The notes under the pieces: generated by a model
Told to the model about the DNA's origin: nothing
The model's input: only the letters and a program-made list of their open reading frames with translations
The model's database searches: none
Position numbers and translations under genes: made by a program
Source: Nitrospirota bacterium
GTDB taxonomy: Bacteria; Nitrospirota_A; Leptospirillia; Leptospirillales; Leptospirillaceae
Assembly (NCBI GenBank): GCA_021838765.1
Contig: JAKCCY010000171.1
Span: forward strand, 1-5,166
Reading direction: 5' to 3'
Length of the DNA stretch: 5,166 nt
Part shown: positions 1-4,809 of the stretch, piece after piece
How positions within the stretch are numbered: position 1 is the first letter of the stretch
How the letters are laid out: each line of letters starts with the position of its first letter

Positions 1-96
1 GGCACTCTGGTCCCAAAGCTTTTTGCCGGAAGCTGTGGCGGCGCTCCCATCGAAATCATTCGCCAATACATCGAACAGCAGCAAACCCCTCACTGA
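1..96 (+). pseudogene. tnpA: 3' end of IS200/IS605-family TnpA (Y1 transposase), with a frame break
   Basis: Reading from base 1 to the TGA at 94-96 gives a C-terminus containing FAGSCGGAPIEIIRQYIEQQ, then QTPH. This matches the conserved end of IS200-type TnpA, the small HUH/Y1 single-strand transposase that cuts and joins the hairpin ends of these elements. The residues expected just before it (ALWSQSF, like the LWSPSYF common in this family) are encoded in a different frame, starting at base 2. The switch falls in the T5 run at 20-24. One missing T would explain it, so this copy is probably inactive. A slippage product or a sequencing error are alternatives. If read unshifted, the protein would run on as unrelated sequence to a stop at 266-268. 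The catalytic HUH motif and tyrosine lie outside the window. The family call is firm; the pseudogene call is moderately firm. Confidence 0.5.
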
Positions 97-110
97 ATGT
101 CAAAATTCGA

Positions 111-127
111 GGACGGCTTTGCCGTCC
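111..127 (+). repeat. Hairpin downstream of tnpA (7-bp stem, TTT loop)
   Basis: GGACGGC at 111-117 and GCCGTCC at 121-127 pair perfectly around TTT. It sits 14 bases after the tnpA stop and just before a second hairpin. A tandem pair like this is typical of IS200/IS605 right ends, where it can serve as transposase recognition structure or as the scaffold part of a TnpB guide RNA. Which role applies here is not known. Confidence 0.5.
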
Positions 128-139
128 GCTCTATACCTT

Positions 140-159
140 CCCCGGCATGAATGCCGAGG
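140..159 (+). repeat. Probable right-end hairpin of the IS200/IS605 element
   Basis: CCCCGGCAT (140-148) pairs with ATGCCGAGG (151-159) with one C:A mismatch, leaving a tight TGAA loop once the closing T:A pair opens. A hairpin with one mismatch near the element end is the structure that TnpA dimers recognise in this family. No T-tract follows on the plus strand (TTTGCC), so it is not an obvious terminator. Confidence 0.5.
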
Positions 160-203
160 TTTGCCGCACGACTTGATCAAAAAGCTCATCCGGGAATCAG
201 ACC

Positions 204-239
204 AAAAGAAAACCCCGCCTCTGGTGGATAGAAGCGGGG
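204..239 (-). terminator. Intrinsic terminator of the cbb3 subunit gene
   Basis: On the minus strand CCCCGCTTC (239-231) pairs with GAGGCGGGG (221-213), nine pairs including one G-U, around a nine-base loop. It is followed at once by TTTTCTTTT (212-204). This is a textbook rho-independent terminator, 78 bases past the cytochrome stop codon. There is no T-tract on the plus-strand side, so it acts leftward only. A weaker ACCCG/CGGGT pairing at 268-301, followed by pyrimidine-rich sequence on the minus strand, may add to it. Confidence 0.5.
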
Positions 240-316
240 CAACGGAAAAAAGAAAAAAGGAAAACTGACCCGCCCCCGGGCAAGAACGGTCGGAGACGGG
301 TGGTCAAAAACTCAAC

Positions 317-847
317 CTATTTAAGACTTGCCATATAGTCGGCCAGGGCATCCAGATCCTTCTTGCGAAGATAGTTGAACGCCGGCATCATGGACTTGGG
401 CTGAACAGCTCTCGGATTGGCATGGTGAACAAGATGCCATCCCTTGATCGGCAGACGGCTTCCTACATGGAGAAGATCCGGAGCTTTCCTGTCCGAACCA
501 AACACGGTCGGGCTTTCACCCACAAAATCGGCAGCTGTCGGAGGGGCTCCAAAATACTGCCAGTCCTGGGTCTGTTCTGGAAGCAGTGTATGACACCACC
601 AGCAACCTTCCCGGATAAAAACCACTTTGCCTTTCCCAATCATCGTCGGCCTGTTGTCTCCGGTCATCATGGGATCCTCAAGTGTCCATCCACTCTCTGA
701 ACCATAGTCTTTAGACTTCTGAACGGCTGTTGCCGTCGGCGGAATCTTCGCCATCTGGAGTGACGGGAACAGAACAACGATCGATAACACAATCACAAAA
801 AGGGTACCGATCATCATGGTGCCAAACTTGTACTCACGATAAGCCAT
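317..847 (-). CDS. cbb3-type cytochrome c oxidase subunit II-like protein (FixO/CcoO family), monohaem cytochrome c
   Basis: This 176-residue protein starts MAYREYKFGTMM, has one membrane anchor at about residues 11-30, then a periplasmic cytochrome c domain. The haem motif is CWWCH at residues 82-86, preceded by VFIREG as in FixO. The later WHLVHHANPRAVQP and SMMPAFNYL (residues 137-160) match the FixO pattern of conserved W-H, PR and MPA; Met154 is the likely distal haem ligand. FixO/CcoO passes electrons to the CcoN haem-copper subunit in the inner membrane. The frame is open to an ATG at 985, but the start at 847 has a strong SD (AAGGAG) six bases upstream and gives the correct N-terminus. 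It is short compared with about 200-245 residues for classical FixO. No ccoN or ccoP is adjacent, and it has its own promoter and terminator, so it may serve an oxidase encoded elsewhere or another electron-transfer complex. Family call is strong; partner is unknown. Confidence 0.5.
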   Translation of the reverse strand: MAYREYKFGTMMIGTLFVIVLSIVVLFPSLQMAKIPPTATAVQKSKDYGSESGWTLEDPMMTGDNRPTMIGKGKVVFIREGCWWCHTLLPEQTQDWQYFGAPPTAADFVGESPTVFGSDRKAPDLLHVGSRLPIKGWHLVHHANPRAVQPKSMMPAFNYLRKKDLDALADYMASLK

Positions 848-853
848 CGCTGA

Positions 854-859
854 CTCCTT
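854..859 (-). promoter_or_regulatory. Shine-Dalgarno site that sets the cytochrome start
   Basis: AAGGAG on the minus strand lies six bases before the ATG at 847-845. The longer in-frame start at 985 has no comparable site. This decides for the 176-residue product over the 222-residue one. Confidence 0.5.
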
Positions 860-888
860 GATAGCCCTGTGCCGGATACTCCAGAACA

Positions 889-919
889 GGGCGGAATTGC
901 CCAGGCCAATTCGTCGCCC
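889..919 (-). other. Stable hairpin in the 5' leader of the cytochrome gene
   Basis: On the minus strand GGGCG (919-915) and GAATTG (912-907) pair with CAATTC (899-894) and CGCCC (893-889). The 11 pairs have a two-base bulge on one side and a seven-base loop. No T-tract follows, so it is not a terminator. It lies between the predicted transcript start (about 1075) and the ribosome binding site at 859, about 30 bases from the latter. It could stabilise the mRNA or affect ribosome access; this role is inferred. Confidence 0.5.
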
Positions 920-1081
920 ACCGATTGATGCAAGAAACACACACCAGGATCTCTTCCATCCATAGGAGATGCGAACGGTGGCCATTCAGGTCAAGAAGTG
1001 TCCGGTTCGGGATTGATCATCAACAAAAATGTTTTTACCGCCCTGCCCGAACGCACTGCACCTCTTGCCGCTCGGTTTTTC

Positions 1082-1110
1082 ATTATCAACGGTTTATTTT
1101 TTTGTGTCAA
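1082..1110 (-). promoter_or_regulatory. Near-consensus sigma-70 promoter for the cytochrome gene
   Basis: On the minus strand TTGACA (1110-1105, six of six) and GATAAT (1087-1082, five of six) are separated by exactly 17 A-rich bases. The predicted transcript start is about 1075, giving a leader of about 228 bases before the ATG at 847. Sequence downstream of the -10 continues AT-rich (GAAAAA). This is among the best promoter matches in the window. With the terminator at 204-239 it defines a single-gene transcription unit. Confidence 0.5.
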
Positions 1111-1120
1111 CACCCACAAA
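1101..1120. promoter_or_regulatory. Palindrome overlapping the -35 box, CRP/FNR-like geometry
   Basis: TTTGTG (1101-1106) and CACAAA (1115-1120) are exact inverted repeats eight bases apart. The inner core reads TGTG-N8-CACA, the same half-site spacing as the CRP consensus TGTGA-N6-TCACA, though the fifth bases differ. A nested GTGT/ACAC pair lies at 1104-1113. The centre, 1110.5, is about 35 bases upstream of the predicted transcript start, covering the -35 hexamer. A protein bound here would more likely repress than activate. This is a candidate operator only; the regulator is unknown. Confidence 0.5.
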
Positions 1121-1134
1121 TCGAGCCAGAGCAG

Positions 1135-1153
1135 TCTCAGTGGTGCCCTGAGA
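1135..1153 (-). repeat. Small hairpin downstream of maltokinase gene
   Basis: TCTCAG (1135-1140) and CTGAGA (1148-1153) pair around seven bases. No T-run follows in either direction. It lies between the maltokinase stop codon and the cytochrome promoter, where a transcript end would be expected, so it may protect a 3' end. Weak evidence. Confidence 0.5.
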
Positions 1154-1175
1154 AGTTCCCCGCCGGAAGACATCT

Positions 1176-1188
1176 GCCGGAATCCGGC
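1176..1188 (-). repeat. GCCGG-AAT-CCGGC hairpin right after the maltokinase stop
   Basis: A five-pair GC stem with a three-base loop directly abuts the maltokinase TGA (1191-1189). A further GCCGGAA copy at 1162-1168 could pair in its place. There is no T-tract, so it is a poor intrinsic terminator. Read-through from glgE-maltokinase into the cytochrome gene is therefore possible. Confidence 0.5.
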
Positions 1189-2721
1189 TCAAAGAATCTC
1201 CAGGATCCCTTCAAGCGGAACAACACTCCAGCCTGGTCGATTGTTAATCTCATAGGAAAGCTCATAAAACGCTTTTCTGACAAGGCATGCCTCCAGCAAA
1301 ATGGCAAATCCCGGCCCGGAGGGAAGGACCGTTGCCCCTGACATTTTTTCCTTGTATTCACGCAAAAAAATCTGGGAGATCTCGGAAAGCAACGCTTTTG
1401 AGACCTTCCTGTCGACGGCGTCAGGAAAAATCATTTTGGAAAGGTAGTCGAAGGAGCGCAGCATTCCGGCAACGTCTGACAAGGGGGTGCGTTTCTCCCT
1501 GCGGACTGAAATCGGAACGGAAGGCTCCCCCTCAAAATCAATCACAACAATATCCAGCGCATCTGTTACCAGCAGTTGCCCCAGATGGAAGTCTCCATGA
1601 CATCGAATCTTCATTCCCAGGGAGCCACTCGAAGCAGCAGGAAAAGAAGAGGCAAACAGGGACGGGATCCTTTCGTCGAACAGGGCAACTGTTTCCTCGA
1701 AAGGAATCGCTTCAGGCCACCAGGAAGGAGGGGAGCCTCCTCTCTCCGGAAAGATCTCGGAAAGAATGGCAGACACAGAACGCTCCAAATCGTCCCAATC
1801 TTCCCGCCGAAAGTCGACAGGGGCCATCTCCGGAGGAAAAACTCCTTCCGACAAGCTTCGGTGCATTACCCCGGTACTGGCTCCGATCTTGCCGACAAGA
1901 TCAGAAACAGTCCCGCCCAAAAGGCGATCCCTGCGGTCAAGGTCGTTTTTCCTGATCGTTTCGGGGTCGATCTCCTTTAAAAGCCAGCTCCAGGCATCAC
2001 CCTTGTTCTGGACGTATCCGGACAGAAGTGCCAAAAGCGTCGAATCCCCCTCTTCCCGCGCATGCCCGATTGCGCCAAGAAGTGGTGCAACGGGAAGGGA
2101 TGAACCCCTGGATGCAAAAAACTTCCCCATTTCAAAGTCGCAATTACCACCTTTTTCCGGCCGCCGATAACACTTCATGATCAGTGATCGATCAAAAAGC
2201 AGGGAGGTATTGCTCTGCTCGCCCGACAAGACTCTCGGAAGAACATTGTGGTCGATCGAATCGGAAAAATCCCCAAAAATCGGGGTTTTCTCGACACAAA
2301 CCGGAATATCTCCGATTTCCCCGCAGAAAAGGTTCAGGAGACTCCGGCCAAACTCAGGAATCAGAAGGGCATCCTCCAGGGCACCGGAGACATCATCGAA
2401 GACAAGAACGGATAGAGGGGAAAGCGTCTTCTGCGCATCCCTGGAAAAGGAGAGCGGAAGGAAATAAGACTCCTCCCCTCCCGTTTCATAACGAAGCTCC
2501 AGAAAACCACCGAAATAGAACGATTGATCCCCTCCCCCCAGACGGAAGACTTCGGAAAAGGCCCCGCCTGCGATTTTTTTTGACTTTCCAGCAAACCATC
2601 GCTGTTTTGGAAGCCATGACGACACACACCGGTAACCGATCTCCCCCAGGAGCAAACGGGGAAGATCCGAAGACTTTCCTGACATCCGGATGACGGGGCT
2701 GTCCCCGGAAGCGATCGACAT
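1189..2721 (-). CDS. mak: Maltokinase (ATP + maltose to maltose 1-phosphate), free-standing Pep2/Mak type
   Basis: This 510-residue cytosolic kinase supplies maltose 1-phosphate to GlgE. The N-terminal cap has the family signature WLPKQRWFAGKSKKI (residues 36-50). The middle has GEQSNTSLLF and IMKCYRRPE (167-189), the strand with the ATP-site lysine (Lys183). The C-terminal aminoglycoside-phosphotransferase-like lobe has HGDFHLGQ (375-382, catalytic Asp377) and VVIDFEGEP (392-400, metal-binding Asp395). These are followed by RREKRTPLSDVAGMLRSFDY and, near the end, YEINNRPGW. All key motifs are intact. It is somewhat longer than the mycobacterial enzyme (about 455 residues). In many bacteria this domain is fused to trehalose synthase; here it is separate. 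Its ATG shares one base with the glgE stop (TGATG), and an AAGGGA site lies six bases upstream inside glgE, so translation is likely coupled. A second Met at residue 13 is possible but less well supported. Confidence 0.5.
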   Translation of the reverse strand: MSIASGDSPVIRMSGKSSDLPRLLLGEIGYRCVSSWLPKQRWFAGKSKKIAGGAFSEVFRLGGGDQSFYFGGFLELRYETGGEESYFLPLSFSRDAQKTLSPLSVLVFDDVSGALEDALLIPEFGRSLLNLFCGEIGDIPVCVEKTPIFGDFSDSIDHNVLPRVLSGEQSNTSLLFDRSLIMKCYRRPEKGGNCDFEMGKFFASRGSSLPVAPLLGAIGHAREEGDSTLLALLSGYVQNKGDAWSWLLKEIDPETIRKNDLDRRDRLLGGTVSDLVGKIGASTGVMHRSLSEGVFPPEMAPVDFRREDWDDLERSVSAILSEIFPERGGSPPSWWPEAIPFEETVALFDERIPSLFASSFPAASSGSLGMKIRCHGDFHLGQLLVTDALDIVVIDFEGEPSVPISVRREKRTPLSDVAGMLRSFDYLSKMIFPDAVDRKVSKALLSEISQIFLREYKEKMSGATVLPSGPGFAILLEACLVRKAFYELSYEINNRPGWSVVPLEGILEIL

Positions 2722-4691
2722 CAGTATTCCCTTGAAAAGATCATAAATGGTTGAACGAAGGGATCCAGACGGACCAAATGGCTTGGCCCCGTCCAGTCCG
2801 AGACGGAATCATCCATGAGGTTTTTCATCCTGAAGCTCCCTCCTGAACCATCAGGATGATAGGAAAGCCATCCTTCCGCGGGAGAGAAAGGATCAAGGGT
2901 AACAATGACAAGAATATCATTCGATCCGTCTGTCCCCGGCTTCAGATAAGCGATCATCCGGTCATCCTCGATGGGAAGAAATCGGATCCCCTCATTTTGT
3001 AAAAGAGCCGGATACATTTTCCTGATCCGGTTTACCCTGGAGATGGTTTTGGAGATATCATGCGGGGGCCTTGCCCCCCAATGCCGGATCTCGTACTTTT
3101 CTGAATCAAGGTACTCTTCCGATCCCTCTGAAACCGGCCTTGCAACACACCGCTCGAAAGAAGGGCCGAAGATCCCGTAACTTGAAGACAATGTCGCTGC
3201 AAGCACAAAACGGATCAAAAAGGCGGGAGGGCCACCTTTCTGCAGATACTCATGGAGAATATCCGGAGTGTTCGGCCAGAAATTCGGACGAAAAAAGTCC
3301 TTGACCGGAAGCGATGTCAACTCGGTGACATACTCGATGATCTCACTTTTCGAGTTCCGCCACGTAAAATACGTGTAGGACTGGGAGAATCCTATTTTCG
3401 CCAATTGGTACATGACATTCGGACGAGTAAAGGCCTCCGCCAGAAAAACCATGTCGGGGTATACCGACCGGGCGTTTTCAAGCAACCATTCCCAAAAGGC
3501 AAAAGGTTTCGTATGGGGATTGTCCACACGGAAGATCCTCACTCCTTTTTCTCCCCAGAACAGAAGGATGCGGAGCATCTCCTCCCACAAGGACTTCCAC
3601 TGATCGCAGTAGAAATCAAAGGGGTAGATGTCCTGATATTTTTTGGGCGGATTTTCCGCATAGTGAATGGATCCGTCCGGGCGTTTCCTGAACCATTCCG
3701 GATGCTCTTTCACATAGGGATGATCGGGAGAGCACTGGAGGGCAAGCTCCATGGCAACCTCCATACCCAGCGATTTCGCCCGTTCGACCAGTTTCGAAAA
3801 ATCATCCATGGTTCCCAGTTCGGGATGAATGGACATATGTCCTCCCGTCTCTGCTCCAATCGCCCATGGGCTGCCAGGCTCTCCAGGAAGACATGACGGA
3901 TTATTGTTGGCCCCCTTGCGAAAAGCGGTTCCGATCGGAAAGATCGGTCCAGGATAGATCACATCAAAACCCATCGCCGAAATTTCCGACAGTTTTTCGA
4001 TGGCATCCTCAAGTCTTCCCGCCCGGCTTCCGTCAGGAGAGGCGCTTCTGGGAAAGAACTCATACCAGCTGCCGACGGAAGCCCGCCGTCTCTCCACCAG
4101 GACCTTGAAATCCGCGGTCGTGACAGAGACCTCCCCCGGATCAGGAAACATCCCGGCAAAGGCAATCATTTCCGGATTTGTTGCAATTTGCAGACGTCGT
4201 TCCGGGTTGGTCTCGCCGCTGATCTCGGCAGCCCAGCCGGACAGACGCTCGAAATCGCCGGGAAAGGTGCGATCCGCAGTTTCCCGGATCAGAAGGACAA
4301 GCTCCTCATATTCCAGCCCTGTCTCCTGCCCCGCATGATATTTTTTCTGGATCCTGTCTGAAAATGCAAAAAAACAGTCGATCCATGCAGATATCCTGAA
4401 GCGGACAAGCCCCATCTCCGGGAGAGAGAAAGAAGCCTCCCAGCGATCGTTTCCAAGCGGGGACATCGGCACTCGCTCCCAAGGGCCCTTCCCGGAGAGC
4501 GTGAACTCCAGAAAAGAGCGAATCGGATCCTGACCATCAGAAAAAATATCGGCCGAGACGGTAAAAAGCTCGAAGGAATGTCTTTTGACAGCATATCCAC
4601 CACAATCGATCCGGGGAGCGACTCTTTCGATCACAACCCGGGACGGGGGTCTCTCTCCCGAAAAAAGGTCACGGTCACCAAGCTGATTCAT
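2721..4691 (-). CDS. glgE: GlgE: alpha-1,4-glucan:maltose-1-phosphate maltosyltransferase (GH13 subfamily 3)
   Basis: The 656-residue product transfers maltosyl units from maltose 1-phosphate to alpha-1,4-glucan chains in the cytosol. The N-terminal beta domain begins RVVIERVAP (18-26) and PVKRH-like AVKRH (34-38). A helical segment covers roughly 115-195. The catalytic barrel starts near VLVERRRASVGSWYEFFPRS (197-216). GH13_3 landmarks follow: IGTAFRKGANN (253-263), GEPGSPWAIG (270-279), HPELGTMDDF (289-298), PDHPYVKEHPEWF (322-334) and NPPKKYQDIYPFDF (347-360). The nucleophile is Asp390 in FRVDNPHTKP, the acid/base is Glu419 in LAEAFTRP, and the third acidic residue is Asp477 in PNTPDILHEY; this spacing matches characterised GlgE proteins. 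Length is normal (about 650-700) and the gene looks intact. It overlaps the maltokinase gene by one base. No SD precedes the ATG, and an IS-like hairpin lies 20 bases upstream, so native expression signals may be lost. Family call is very firm. Confidence 0.5.
   Translation of the reverse strand: MNQLGDRDLFSGERPPSRVVIERVAPRIDCGGYAVKRHSFELFTVSADIFSDGQDPIRSFLEFTLSGKGPWERVPMSPLGNDRWEASFSLPEMGLVRFRISAWIDCFFAFSDRIQKKYHAGQETGLEYEELVLLIRETADRTFPGDFERLSGWAAEISGETNPERRLQIATNPEMIAFAGMFPDPGEVSVTTADFKVLVERRRASVGSWYEFFPRSASPDGSRAGRLEDAIEKLSEISAMGFDVIYPGPIFPIGTAFRKGANNNPSCLPGEPGSPWAIGAETGGHMSIHPELGTMDDFSKLVERAKSLGMEVAMELALQCSPDHPYVKEHPEWFRKRPDGSIHYAENPPKKYQDIYPFDFYCDQWKSLWEEMLRILLFWGEKGVRIFRVDNPHTKPFAFWEWLLENARSVYPDMVFLAEAFTRPNVMYQLAKIGFSQSYTYFTWRNSKSEIIEYVTELTSLPVKDFFRPNFWPNTPDILHEYLQKGGPPAFLIRFVLAATLSSSYGIFGPSFERCVARPVSEGSEEYLDSEKYEIRHWGARPPHDISKTISRVNRIRKMYPALLQNEGIRFLPIEDDRMIAYLKPGTDGSNDILVIVTLDPFSPAEGWLSYHPDGSGGSFRMKNLMDDSVSDWTGPSHLVRLDPFVQPFMIFSREY
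2728..2733 (-). promoter_or_regulatory. Ribosome binding site for maltokinase, inside glgE
   Basis: AAGGGA on the minus strand, within the last codons of glgE, lies six bases before the maltokinase ATG (2721-2719). With the shared-base TGATG junction it supports coupled translation and this start choice. Confidence 0.5.
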
Positions 4692-4710
4692 CTGTGTTTA
4701 TCGCAGGATA

Positions 4711-4743
4711 CCCTCTCTTGGGGTTTTATCAGCCAAGAGAGGG
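4711..4743 (+). repeat. 11-bp perfect hairpin between glgE and tnpB, candidate IS left end
   Basis: CCCTCTCTTGG (4711-4721) and CCAAGAGAGGG (4733-4743) pair perfectly around 11 bases. It lies 66 bases before the tnpB ATG and 19 bases beyond the glgE start. IS200/IS605 left ends carry a subterminal hairpin in this position. TTTATC at 4697-4702 and GATA at 4707-4710, at the hairpin foot, could be the cleavage and guide tetranucleotides, but that pairing is only suggestive. A regulatory stem for glgE is the alternative. It is not a terminator on either strand. Confidence 0.5.
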
Positions 4744-4744
4744 G

Positions 4745-4761
4745 AGGAATGCGATATTCCT
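4745..4761 (+). repeat. Second small hairpin in the tnpB leader
   Basis: AGGAAT (4745-4750) and ATTCCT (4756-4761) pair around five bases, immediately after the larger hairpin. It lies upstream of the predicted tnpB promoter, so it is likely a DNA-level structure of the element end rather than part of the tnpB mRNA. Confidence 0.5.
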
Positions 4762-4774
4762 TTCTGTTGGATGG

Positions 4775-4803
4775 TTGATAACAAAACGAATATTAAATAA
4801 AAT
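4775..4803 (+). promoter_or_regulatory. Predicted tnpB promoter, giving a leaderless transcript
   Basis: TTGATA (4775-4780, five of six) and TAAAAT (4798-4803, five of six) are exactly 17 bases apart in AT-rich DNA. The expected transcript start, seven bases past the -10, falls at about 4810, the A of the tnpB ATG. There is no SD before that ATG, which agrees with a leaderless mRNA. Confidence 0.5.
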
Positions 4804-4809
4804 AGAAAC

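Larger units (their letters stand above)
1..180 (+). mobile_element. Right part of an IS200/IS605-family element, including its probable right end
   Basis: The tnpA 3' end is followed within 65 bases by two compact hairpins and then TTGATCAA at 173-180. Members of this family end in subterminal hairpins rather than inverted repeats, and IS608 is cut after a TCAA at its right end. TCAA occurs here at 177-180. I place the boundary near 180 by that analogy only; the exact end cannot be fixed without other copies. No tnpB lies between tnpA and the hairpins, so this would be a tnpA-only element or one whose tnpB lies upstream of tnpA. Confidence 0.5.
848..1188. other. Intergenic region between maltokinase and cytochrome genes
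   Basis: This 341-base stretch has no convincing gene on either strand. Reading from the maltokinase side, it holds two small hairpins (1176-1188, 1135-1153), a strong leftward promoter with an overlapping palindrome (1082-1120), and a roughly 228-base transcribed leader. The leader contains an 11-base palindrome TTGATCATCAA (1013-1023), the 889-919 hairpin and the SD. The leader frame is open back to 985 but lacks an SD there. The length of the leader is unusual for a gene with one simple promoter. Confidence 0.5.

Noticed and set aside
23..268. Plus-strand reading frame of 81 codons
   Set aside because: It is the unshifted continuation of the tnpA frame past the T-run break. It crosses the IS hairpins and the leftward terminator, and its sequence resembles no protein family I know.
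848..985. 46-residue N-terminal extension of the cytochrome
   Set aside because: There is no SD at the 985 start, and the extension puts a basic, non-signal-like stretch before a typical FixO anchor. The AAGGAG site clearly serves 847.
1013..1023. TTGATCATCAA as an FNR box
   Set aside because: The half-sites match TTGAT/ATCAA but are separated by one base instead of four, and the site lies downstream of the predicted transcript start.
1047..1080. Plus-strand terminator (CCGA...TCGG followed by TTTTT)
   Set aside because: The stem is short and mismatched with a long loop, and no plus-strand gene lies upstream.
1287..1980. Long plus-strand frames opposite the maltokinase gene
   Set aside because: They are antisense shadows of a well-conserved coding frame, rich in Arg, Ser and Pro as expected for antisense reads, with no recognisable domains.
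3252..3896. 214-codon plus-strand frame opposite glgE
   Set aside because: It lies wholly antisense to the conserved GlgE catalytic core and has no family motifs or ribosome binding site that I can see.
4711..4743. Intrinsic terminator
   Set aside because: The stem is strong, but neither side is followed by a T-run and it lies between two divergent start codons rather than after a gene.
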